Assembly: GCA_020796225.1 (NCBI GenBank)
Contig: CM036753.1
Location: forward strand, 6,629,001 to 6,693,000
DNA from: Arion vulgaris
Lineage: Eukaryota; Mollusca; Gastropoda; Stylommatophora; Arionidae
Length of the DNA stretch: 64,000 nucleotides
Direction: 5' to 3'
The position numbers and the translations under genes were made by a program. The notes beneath the pieces were generated by a model. It had not been told where the DNA came from. It searched no databases and saw nothing but the letters and a program-made list of their open reading frames with translations. Shown here piece after piece: positions 45,969 to 56,048 of this stretch (the stretch's first letter is position 1; every line of letters begins with the position of its first letter).

Positions 45969-46493
45969 GCGCCCGTGCGTTGCCGGGACTCGCAAGGGAG
46001 CAAAGAATAGTAACACTGCGACTTACAAGGCTTTTCGTAAGAGGCCACTGAGGCAAGGGTCTAGGGAACTTACCCTAGTAAACAAAAAGCGTAGCAGATA
46101 TCGGATGTGCTGGCCTACTTGTAGGCGCATAACTGGCACAACGCACAATCGCTTTAAGGCTCGGATCACATACAAATCACAAAGTGCGATTAACAAGTGG
46201 TCGATATGGTGCCTTCTTCTTCTTCGAACGCTCCATATCGACCACTTGTTAACCACTCTGTGTGAGTTGTATGTGATCCGAGTCTAAGAGCGATTGTACG
46301 TTGTGCCAGTTATGCGCCTACAATTAGGCCAGCACATCCGTTTTCTGCGATGCTTTTTATTTACGAGGGTAGCTTCCCTAGGTCCGACATGAATCGCCTA
46401 TTACGACAACCCTTGTAGGTGACAGTCGTACTATTCTTTGCTTCATTTGAGGTCCCCGGCAAGACACAGGCGATACGAAGCGTTCGAATAAGA
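45969..46493 (+). mobile_element. S4 SINE split by an antisense S4
   Basis: The outer copy runs GCGCCCGTGCGTTGCCGGGA to GTCGATATGGTGCC (46213) and resumes with its 3' end GAAGCGTTCGAATAAGA at about 46477-46493. AGTTATTAGAC, part of the 103-bp unit, flanks the whole at 45958-45968 and 46494-46504, so it landed in ancestral repeat sequence. The intervening block is the inner S4. Confidence 0.82.
46214..46470 (-). mobile_element. Inner S4 SINE, antisense
   Basis: TTCTTCTTCTTCGAACGCTC, then CATATCGACCACTTGTTAAC, ending GGTCCCCGGCAAGACACAGG. Nearly full length. Its flanks CGATATGGTGCC and CGATACGAAGCG form an imperfect target duplication. With the outer copy it makes a roughly 500-bp tail-to-tail palindrome. 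Confidence 0.82.
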
Positions 46494-47215
46494 AGTTATT
46501 AGACAGTGGAAATTGAAGATAATTACAAAGTAATGTGGTAAACGATATGATCAGACAACTTTACTGCCAGTCTTGGAACTGTCTAACTTGATAAGAAGTT
46601 ATTAGACAGTGGAAATTGAAGATAATTACAAAGTAATGTGCTAAACGATATGATCAGACAACTTTACTGCCAGTCTTGGAACTGTCTAACTTGATAAGAA
46701 GTTATTAGACAGTGGAAATTGAAGATAATTACAAAGTAATGTGGTAAACGATATGATCAGACAACTTTACTGCCAGTCTTGGAACTGTCTAACTTGATAA
46801 GAAGTTATTAGACAGTGGAAATTGAAGATAATTACAAAGTAATGTGGTAAACGATATGATCAGACAACTTTACTGCCAGTCTTGGAACTGTCTAACTTGA
46901 TAAGAAGTTATTAGACAGTGGAAATTGAAGATAATTACAAAGTAATGTGCTAAACGATATGATCAGACAACTTTACTGCCAGTCTTGGAACTGTCTAACT
47001 TGATAAGAAGTTATTAGACAGTGGAAATTGAAGATAATTACAAAGTAATGTGGTAAACGATATGATCAGACAACTTTACTGCCAGTCTTGGAACTGTCTA
47101 ACTTGATAAGAAGTTATTAGACAGTGGAAATTGAAGATAATTACAAAGTAATGTGCTAAACGATATGATCAGACAACTTTACTGCCAGTCTTGGAACTGT
47201 CTAACTTGATAATGA

Positions 47216-47918
47216 AAACATCATCTCTTGAAGCAGGACAAATAAACATCACAGCTTAGAGTGACCGGTACCAAGTACTACTTAACAAATAGTGGATTAG
47301 CAATGTTGACAAGTTTAATCTCTGGTACCTACAGACCGACACGCACATTTAATCTATGATATCCACAGACTTTCGGCCTACAAGAGTAACAATCTCTTTC
47401 ATACTTTACTACTAACTGTAGGTGGCGGAGGGAGGGTGGGATGGGTAAATAGTGTGTTGAAGACATCAGGATACCTCTGAAGTTGGAGAAAGCTCGCCTG
47501 AATGAAGAGGGACACGGATGAAAGGGAAAACAAGCCGTCACGCATAAATAAGCCAGAATCATCATATTAGACTACGCCTGAATTCAAAGCGGGCGAACGA
47601 GAAGAAGAATAAAAAGAAGACATCCGGGATAAGACATGCATTTTGAGGCAGTAAATTAGACAATCAAATTGTTGTTCTAGTACGCTGCACTTTGATAGCA
47701 GTCGGAACAATAACTATACACTATGGGAGAGAAACAAGCCTGTACAACTAACTGACGCTTGGAACACATCAAAGAACCACAATGATTTATGATGTGAGTA
47801 AACGTTGTCTTGAGCTTGTGATTCCTTGACCAGAACCCTACCGAATCCCCATGTATACCACAGTAATTAAATGTGTAGCGGGAAGTAAGCAAACTAAATG
47901 TGATCTTGACTAATCATG
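47216..47918. other. Unassigned sequence
   Basis: No feature recognised; frames of 71-78 codons lack domains. Confidence 0.35.
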
Positions 47919-48221
47919 TTAATATGGTGACATGACAAATGAAAATTGTGGCATATCCTTTACAGGACGTCACCATAAACTACAGTAAACGAGTCGTAGA
48001 TATTCTAGGCACCACTTATACGTTCAGTAGTTTGTCATTGCTTTCTGAACGGTGCGGTCTATTTTTACCGTTCGTAAAAATCTACGGGAACAAATTTGCT
48101 TCCAACCTGCCCGTCACAGTGTTTGAACCAGGTACCGGGATGGCAAGAGAGAGAGAACCAGGTACGCTTGGGTTGTGACCATGCTTACTACCGCTAAGCC
48201 ACAGACCTCCTTTAATATGGT
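47919..48221 (-). mobile_element. S1b tRNA-derived SINE with 10-bp target duplication
   Basis: The element is about 47929-48211. The reverse complement reads GGTCTGTGGCTTAGCGGTAG (A-box), CTGGTTCAAACAC (B-box), CGTTCAGAAAGCAATGACAA, and ends GGATATGCCACAATTTTC. The head contains an internal duplication around ACCTGGTTC. TTAATATGGT flanks it at 47919-47928 and 48212-48221. Confidence 0.87.
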
Positions 48222-48493
48222 ACCGAATTGTAATGTCATCGTCTGAATAAAATGACATTTTGTAAAATTCTGTAAGCTTTCTCCCTCGAGATGGGTAGTG
48301 AAACACAATAAATACCAACGTTCTACACACAATATCAGATCCAACTGACAATCAGAGAATATTTAAACAAAATAAAAACAAATGAGTTAACAATTAGTTA
48401 CTAGTAGTGCATCAAGATTTGCTTTAATCAAATCATTCTGAATGGTGGGTTTTTACCTTTTACATTAGACAAGTCCTCAGGTTGAACGGTTCG
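48222..48493. other. Unassigned sequence
   Basis: No feature recognised. Confidence 0.3.
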
Positions 48494-48765
48494 ATCACTG
48501 GTGAGAAAGTCGTCTGACCAGATCTCCTCACTAGACCCCGTTACCATCATCAGATTAGACTAGATGATGACTGGTCATAAAGTTCTCTTACCATGTCTGG
48601 TCACTGTACTCTGTAATAATCATCAGATTAGACTATCTGGTGACTAGTCATAAAGGTCTCTGACCGTAGCTGGTCACTGTACCTTGTTATCATCAACAGA
48701 TTAGACTGTTCCATGACTGGTCATAACGTGGTTTGGCCATGCTTCCTTACTGTACCTTTATTTCT
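48494..48765. repeat. Three diverged repeats of about 85 bp
   Basis: ATCATCAGATTAGACTA, GACTGGTCATAA and TGGTCACTGTAC recur in order three times with many differences. An old tandem duplication. Confidence 0.75.
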
Positions 48766-48894
48766 ACAACTCTCTGTATGCCAACATTACTCTAAGAACC
48801 GATGACTCAGAACTACTGAACAAAGAAAGTTGTCCTCGGACGTCCTCCTTTTTCTGTTCCGCAATATTTTACTCTCTAATATTTTCTATAGAGG

Positions 48895-49255
48895 ACATTT
48901 TTGATTCATGTTGTAACTTCTTCTTCTTCAGCGATTTCTGGTCATTCGTTTAGTTTACAGTGGACCACAAACTGGGCAGTCAGCTTCAGATCTGTCAGGT
49001 TTCCCCAAAGCTTTGTTTTTAAGTCAGTAGGGTGTGGCCACATGTTACTTCTAAGCTCACACAGGAGAGGACAGTCTTGCAGGACATGCTCTGGTGTCTG
49101 TCCGTCTATTGACACTGGCATAGAGCTGTTTGACTTATTCCTAGTTTATGTAAGTGTTTATCTGCAGTGTCCGGTAAGCAGGCAAAAATATAATGATCTT
49201 TTATGTTCTGCTTAGGTCTTTGAGGAAGTCTTTTCAATAATCATATCCAGTGTTT
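48895..49255 (-). pseudogene. LINE 3' ORF2 end with QTPEHVLQ motif
   Basis: The minus frame reads SIDGQTPEHVLQDCPLLCEL, then LKTKLWGNLTDLKLTAQFVV. This is the cysteine-containing C-terminus (TxEHxLxxCP) found after RNase H in many I/Jockey-like LINE ORF2 proteins. A GAA-rich tail (TTCTTCTTCTTC on this strand at 48917-48928) marks the 3' end. It could belong to the lineage of LINE-C or of the 39.6-kb RNase H piece. Confidence 0.78.
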
Positions 49256-49324
49256 GTCTTCCAGTCTACTGCAGATTTTCTCTGCAAAAAAATCAGATCT
49301 GATACCATGCTAAAGTATAACACA

Positions 49325-50045
49325 GTAGATGTGGGGGATCTCTGTGTCGAAGAGGTTAGGTACTCGTCTCTCGTGCAAAAATGTACCAAGTTCGCTCCCT
49401 CGTGGAGTCATCTTGATATTTTTCCAGAGATCCCTGATCTCAGTATTTGTGAGATAGACGTCCTATCGGAGACGGAAGATAAAACGTAGGTCCTGTGTTC
49501 ACATAATTTGAGCACGTAAAAGAGCCGTTAAATAATAATAATAATAATTCCTCTCGTACCGTTATACGTTACATAGGGCCTGCAAGTAATTTCTCCATAC
49601 TGCTCTATCCTGGGCAACTCGCTCAATCTCCTCCATGGAACTGAGACCGATATTTCCTGCCTCTCTCAGCAAAGTTCGCTTCAGGGTCTCCTTAGGTCGA
49701 CCTCTCTTTCTTGAACCCTTTGCATCCCACTTCAATGCCTGCTTTGATATTCGTTGATCATTTCTCCTCAAGGTGTGTCCAACATATCTCCATCTTCTCT
49801 TAAAAAGAGCCATTGGCATTTTAAAATCGAGAGGAGCAGGCTGGAAAGCCGCTGCCGATGCCAAATTAATTTAAAAAGATTTTAAATAAAATTTCTACAA
49901 AAATATCTTCACTATCTTACATCGGGGACCCTCGCCGGTGCTACGGAGTTCGTGCACTGAAGTTGAGATCTTCCTGTGTAAAAAAAGATATCAGAACACA
50001 CATGATTACTCACCAAAGTGCAATGATGATTGTCCTATCAATGAA
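49325..50045 (+). mobile_element. S2 tRNA-derived SINE interrupted by LINE-D
   Basis: The head (ATCTCTGTGTCGAAGAGGTT, then AAGTTCGCTCCC) is best kept here. The body runs to CACGTAAAAGAGCCGTT at 49529 and resumes at 49803 with AAAAGAGCCATTGGCATTTT, through CGCCGGTGCTACGGAGTTCG to an ATCAATGAATCACAATCAAT tail. Confidence 0.85.
49518..49814 (-). mobile_element. LINE-D 3' end inserted in S2
   Basis: The element is 49530-49802. The minus frame reads FKRRWRYVGHTLRRND, WDAKGSRKRGRPKETLKR and RVAQDRAVWRNYLQALCNV: the RRWRxxGHxLR and KRGRPK motifs after the RT domain, open to the natural stop. It ends in a (TTA)n tail. AAAAGAGCC(G/A)TT flanks it at 49518-49529 and 49803-49814 (one mismatch). With an unbroken frame it is among the youngest insertions here. 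Confidence 0.9.
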
Positions 50046-50534
50046 TCACAATCAATAATCATATCAATAATTCATCCGTATAAATGTGTGTCGTCTTGAA
50101 GAATATTTCCGCCTGTTATCGAAGGTTGAGTATAGGCTAAAGATACAGAACTATAAACTAGCGTTGTTACATAAACTGTAATGATAATCGGAGATAATGT
50201 CAGAAACAATTTCAGTTTATGTTTGATCACGAGCGCTGAATCCACAAACTTGTATACATCTTAGTTATAAATTGTAGCTTTATGTTCCATTTAGAACAGG
50301 AATTCATCATAATAAGATGATATATCTCTACGTCTTTACGAGTTTGATCATTTGACTTGTGTAGTTGCCCAGCTAACTTGTTGTACTTTGTGATAGCAAG
50401 ATATATTGAGAACCTCTCAGTTCTTCTCATCTCATATGCGGATATGTTAGGATAATGACATATGTAGTCTCACATAAGAACTGATCGTATGAGTCAGCTC
50501 TGATGGTGTCCATATGACAAATAAGATCTCGTAC
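50046..50534. other. Unassigned sequence
   Basis: Frames of 67-69 codons, no recognisable domain. Confidence 0.35.
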
Positions 50535-53500
50535 AAACTCTCTCTCTCTCTGGTCACTCTCTGTCTCTCTCTCATGCCTTTTTGAAACCCGAATTGGGGC
50601 ATAGGCTCTCAACCAACTCATGTCAAGCTTTCCCATATCTATCTATCTCCTGCTGTTCCCTCCAGCTTTTCTTTATATTGTTGATCTCTGCCTCCAACAT
50701 AGGCTCTCAACCAACTCATGTCAAGCTTTCCCATATCTATCTATCTCCTGCTGTTCCCTCCAGCTTTTCTTTATATTGTTGATCTCTGCCTCCAACATAG
50801 GCTCTCAACCAACTCATGTCAAGCTTTCCCATATCTATCTATCTCCTGCTGTTCCCTCCAGCTTTTCTTTATATTGTTGATCTCTGCCTTCAACATAGGC
50901 TCTCAACCAACTCATGTCAAGCTTTCCCATATCTATCTATCTCCTGCTGTTCCCTCCAGCTTTTCTTTATATTGTTGATCTCTGCCTCCAACATAGGCTC
51001 TCAACCAACTCATGTCAAGCTTTCCCATATCTATCTATCTCCTGCTGTTCCTCCAGCTTTTCTTTATATTGTTGATCTCTGCCTCCAACATAGGCTCTCA
51101 ACCAACTCATGTCAAGCTTTCCCATATCTATCTATCTCCTGCGGTTCCCTCCAGCTTTTCTTTACATTGTTGATCTCTGCCTCCAACATAGGCTCTCAAC
51201 CAACTCATGTCAAGCTTTCCCATATCTATCTATCTCCTGCGGTTCCCTCCAGCTTTTCTTTACATTGTTGATCTCTGCCTCCAACATAGGCTCTCAACCA
51301 ACTCATGTCAAGCTTTCCCATATCTATCTATCTCCTGCGGTTCCTCCAGCTTTTCTTGATATTGTTGATCTCTGCCTCCAACATAGGCTCTCAACCAACT
51401 CATGTCAAGCTTTCCCATATCTATCTATCTCCTGTGGTTCCCTCCAGCTTTTCTTGATATTGTTGATCTCTGCCTCCAACATAGGCTCTCAACCAACTCA
51501 TGTCAAGCTTTCCCATATCTATCTATCTCCTGCGGTTCCCTCCAGCTTTTCTTGATATTGTTGATCTCTGCCTCCAACATAGGCTCTCAACCAACTCATG
51601 TCAAGCTTTCCCATATCTATCTATCTCCTGTGGTTCCCTCCAGCTTTTCTTGATATTGTTGATCTCTGCCTCCAACATAGGCTCTCAACCAACTCATGTC
51701 AAGCTTTCCCATATCTATCTATCTCCTGCAGCTTCCTCCAGCTTTTCTTGATATTGTTGATCTCTGCCTCCAACATAGGCTCTCAACCAACTCATGTCAA
51801 GCTTTCCCATATCTATCTATCTCCTGTGGTTCCCTCCAGCTTTTCTTGATATTGTTGATCTCTGCCTCCAACATAGGCTCTCAACCAACTCATGTCAAGC
51901 TTTCCCATATCTATCTATCTCCTGTGGTTCCCTCCAGCTTTTCTTGATATTGTTGATCTCTGCCTCCAACATAGGCTCTCAACCAACTCATGTCAAGCTT
52001 TCCCATATCTATCTATCTCCTGCAGCTTCCTCCAGCTTTTCTTGATATTGTTGATCTCTGCCTCCAACATAGGCTCTCAACCAACTCATGTCAAGCTTTC
52101 CCATATCTATCTATCTCCTGTGGTTCCTCCAGCTTTTCTTGATATTGTTGATCTCTGCCTCCAACATAGGCTCTCAACCAACTCATGTCAAGCTTTCCCA
52201 TATCTATCTATCTCCTGCGGTTCCTCCAGCTTTTCTTGATATTGTTGATCTCTGCCTCCAACATAGGCTCTCAACCAACTCATGTCAAGCTTTCCCATAT
52301 CTATCTATCTCCTGCTGTTCCCTCCAGCTTTTCTTTACATTGTTGATCTCTGCCTCCAACATAGGCTCTCAACCAACTCATGTCAAGCTTTCCCATATCT
52401 ATCTATCTCCTGCGGTTCCCTCCAGCTTTTCTTGATATTGTTGATCTCTGCCTCCAACATAGGCTCTCAACCAACTCATGTCAAGCTTTCCCATATCTAT
52501 CTATCTCCTGCGGTTCCTCCAGCTTTTCTTGATATTGTTGATCTCTGCCTCCAACATAGGCTCTCAACCAACTCATGTCAAGCTTTCCCATATCTATCTA
52601 TCTCCTGCGGTTCCTCCAGCTTTTCTTTATATTGTTGATCTCTGCCTCCAACATAGGCTCTCAACCAACTCATGTCAAGCTTTCCCATATCTATCTATCT
52701 CCTGTGGTTCCTCCAGCTTTTCTTTATATTGTTGATCTCTGCCTCCAACATAGGCTCTCAACCAACTCATGTCAAGCTTTCCCATATCTATCTATCTCCT
52801 GCGGTTCCCTCCAGCTTTTCTTTATATTGTTGATCTCTGCCTCCAACATAGGCTCTCAACCAACTCATGTCAAGCTTTCCCATATCTATCTATCTCCTGC
52901 AGCTCCCTCCAGCTTTTCTTTATATTGTTGATCTCTGCCTCCAACATAGGCTCTCAACCAACTCATGTCAAGCTTTCCCATATCTATCTATCTCCTGCTG
53001 TTCCCTCCAGCTTTTCTTGATATTGTTGATCTCTGCCTCCAACATAGGCTCTCAACCAACTCATGTCAAGCTTTCCCATATCTATCTATCTCCTGCTGTT
53101 CCCTCCAGCTTTTCTTTATATTGTTGATCTCTGCCTCCAACATAGGCTCTCAACCAACTCATGTCAAGCTTTCCCATATCTATCTATCTCCTGCTGTTCC
53201 CTCCAGCTTTTCTTTATATTGTTGATCTCTGCCTCCAACATAGGCTCTCAACCAACTCATGTCAAGCTTTCCCATATCTATCTATCTCCTGCAGCTCCCT
53301 CCAGCTTTTCTTTATATTGTTGATCTCTGCCTCCAACATAGGCTCTCAACCAACTCATGTCAAGCTTTCCCATATCTATCTATCTCCTGCTGTTCCCTCC
53401 AGCTTTTCTTTATATTGTTGATCTCTGCCTCCAACATAGGCTCTCAACCAACTCATGTCAAGCTTTCCCATATCTATCTATCTCCTGCTGTTCCGTCCTG

Positions 53501-55995
53501 CTTTTCTTGATATTGTTGATCTCTGCCTCCAACATAGGCTCTCAACCAACTCATGTCAAGCTTTCCCATATCTATCTATCTCCTGCTGTTCCTCCAGCTT
53601 TTCTTTATATTGTTGATCTCTGCCTCCAACATAGGCTCTCAACCAACTCATGTCAAGCTTTCCCATATCTATCTATCTCCTGCTGTTCCCTCCAGCTTTT
53701 CTTGATATTGTTGATCTCTGCCTCCAACATAGGCTCTCAACCAACTCATGTCAAGCTTTCCCATATCTATCTATCTCCTGCTGTTCCCTCCAGCTTTTCT
53801 TTATATTGTTGATCTCTGCCTCCAACATAGGCTCTCAACCAACTCATGTCAAGCTTTCCCATATCTATCTATCTCCTGCTGTTCCCTCCAGCTTTTCTTT
53901 ATATTGTTGATCTCTGCCTCCAACATAGGCTCTCAACCAACTCATGTCAAGCTTTCCCATATCTATCTATCTCCTGCTGTTCCTCCAGCTTTTCTTTATA
54001 TTGTTGATCTCTGCCTCCAACATAGGCTCTCAACCAACTCATGTCAAGCTTTCCCATATCTATCTATCTCCTGCTGTTCCCTCCAGCTTTTCTTTATATT
54101 GTTGATCTCTGCCTCCAACATAGGCTCTCAACCAACTCATGTCAAGCTTTCCCATATCTATCTATCTCCTGCTGTTCCCTCCAGCTTTTCTTTATATTGT
54201 TGATCTCTGCCTCCAACATAGGCTCTCAACCAACTCATGTCAAGCTTTCCCATATCTATCTATCTCCTGTGGTTCCCTCCAGCTTTTCTTGATATTGTTG
54301 ATCTCTGCCTCCAACATAGGCTCTCAACCAACTCATGTCAAGCTTTCCCATATCTATCTATCTCCTGCTGTTCCCTCCAGCTTTTCTTTATATTGTTGAT
54401 CTCTGCCTCCAACATAGGCTCTCAACCAACTCATGTCAAGCTTTCCCATATCTATCTATCTCCTGCTGTTCCTCCAGCTTTTCTTTATATTGTTGATCTC
54501 TGCCTCCAACATAGGCTCTCAACCAACTCATGTCAAGCTTTCCCATATCTATCTATCTCCTGCTGTTCCCTCCAGCTTTTCTTTATATTGTTGATCTCTG
54601 CCTCCAACATAGGCTCTCAACCAACTCATGTCAAGCTTTCCCATATCTATCTATCTCCTGCGGTTCCCTCCAGCTTTTCTTTATATTGTTGATCTCTGCC
54701 TCCAACATAGGCTCTCAACCAACTCATGTCAAGCTTTCCCATATCTATCTATCTCCTGCTGTTCCTCCAGCTTTTCTTTATATTGTTGATCTCTGCCTCC
54801 AACATAGGCTCTCAACCAACTCATGTCAAGCTTTCCCATATCTATCTATCTCCTGCGGTTCCCTCCAGCTTTTCTTGATATTGTTGATCTCTGCCTCCAA
54901 CATAGGCTCTCAACCAACTCATGTCAAGCTTTCCCATATCTATCTATCTCCTGTGGTTCCCTCCAGCTTTTCTTGATATTGTTGATCTCTGCCTCCAACA
55001 TAGGCTCTCAACCAACTCATGTCAAGCTTTCCCATATCTATCTATCTCCTGCTGTTCCTCCAGCTTTTCTTGATATTGTTGATCTCTGCCTCCAACATAG
55101 GCTCTCAACCAACTCATGTCAAGCTTTCCCATATCTATCTATCTCCTGTGGTTCCCTCCAGCTTTTCTTGATATTGTTGATCTCTGCCTCCAACATAGGC
55201 TCTCAACCAACTCATGTCAAGCTTTCCCATATCTATCTATCTCCTGTGGTTCCCTCCAGCTTTTCTTGATATTGTTGATCTCTGCCTCCAACATAGGCTC
55301 TCAACCAACTCATGTCAAGCTTTCCCATATCTATCTATCTCCTGTGGTTCCCTCCAGCTTTTCTTGATATTGTTGATCTCTGCCTCCAACATAGGCTCTC
55401 AACCAACTCATGTCAAGCTTTCCCATATCTATCTATCTCCTGTGGTTCCCTCCAGCTTTTCTTGATATTGTTGATCTCTGCCTCCAACATAGGCTCTCAA
55501 CCAACTCATGTCAAGCTTTCCCATATCTATCTATCTCCTGCTGTTCCCTCCAGCTTTTCTTGATATTGTTGATCTCTGCCTCCAACATAGGCTCTCAACC
55601 AACTCATGTCAAGCTTTCCCATATCTATCTATCTCCTGCAGCTCCCTCCAGCTTTTCTTGATATTGTTGATCTCTGCCTCCAACATAGGCTCTCAACCAA
55701 CTCATGTCAAGCTTTCCCATATCTATCTATCTCCTGCTGTTCCCTCCAGCTTTTCTTTATATTGTTGATCTCTGCCTCCAAATCTCGTCTCCGTGTATTT
55801 CTAGGCCTCCATTTCTGTCGCTGTCCCTGTGGGTTCCAGAAAAGGACCCTTCTTGTAATATTTCCCTCGGGTTTTCTAAAAGTGTGTTCTATCCAGCGCC
55901 AGCGTGTTTTTTTTAACCTCTTTGTTCACTGGACTCTGTCTTGTTCTCTCCATAAGTTCCTAATTTGTGAATCTGATACTATACTACAGTATAAC
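50535..55995 (-). pseudogene. LINE-E 3' end, distended by a satellite
   Basis: Reading leftwards from 55995 the minus frame gives VSDSQIRNLWRE-like residues, RWRWIEHTFRKPEGNITRRV and LFWNPQGQRQKWRPRNTRRR, then DLEAEINNIKKSW, the standard C-terminus of an animal LINE ORF2. The segment after DLEAEIN is then repeated about 53 times. The last unit continues GAGAGCCTATGCCCCAATTC and ends in a (GA)n tail at 50540-50575, as in the unexpanded copy at 8420-8580. Confidence 0.85.
50599..55780. repeat. 98-bp satellite, about 53 copies, derived from LINE-E
   Basis: Plus-strand unit: TAGGCTCTCAACCAACTCAT, GTCAAGCTTTCCCATATCTA, TCTATCTCCTGCTGTTCCCT, CCAGCTTTTCTTTATATTGT, TGATCTCTGCCTCCAACA. Some units are 97 bp (TTCCTCC for TTCCCTCC). 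Diagnostic sites (CTGCTG/CTGCGG/CTGTGG/CTGCAG; TTTATATT/TTGATATT/TTTACATT) are clustered in blocks, and 51598-51891 and 51892-52185 look like a duplicated 3-unit block. All 83-151 codon plus-strand frames across it are artefacts: the LINE sense strand is minus. Confidence 0.95.
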
Positions 55996-56048
55996 TCTAG
56001 ACGTAGTACTATAAAGTTGGGCTTTTTTGTTTGTAAAATCTTACAGTT

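Larger units (their letters stand above)
45905..47215. repeat. 103-bp tandem repeat, 7 copies plus a diverged flank unit
   Basis: AGAAGTTATTAGACAGTGGA recurs every 103 bp from 46491 to 47109. Each unit begins AAGTTATTAGACAGT and ends ACTGTCTAACTT, an imperfect inverted pair. One G/C site (GTGGTAAAC/GTGCTAAAC) varies unit by unit. A diverged partial unit (GACTACAAAGTAAAGTATAG to CCAGTTATTAGAC) lies at 45910-45968, on the far side of the S4 pair. Confidence 0.92.
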
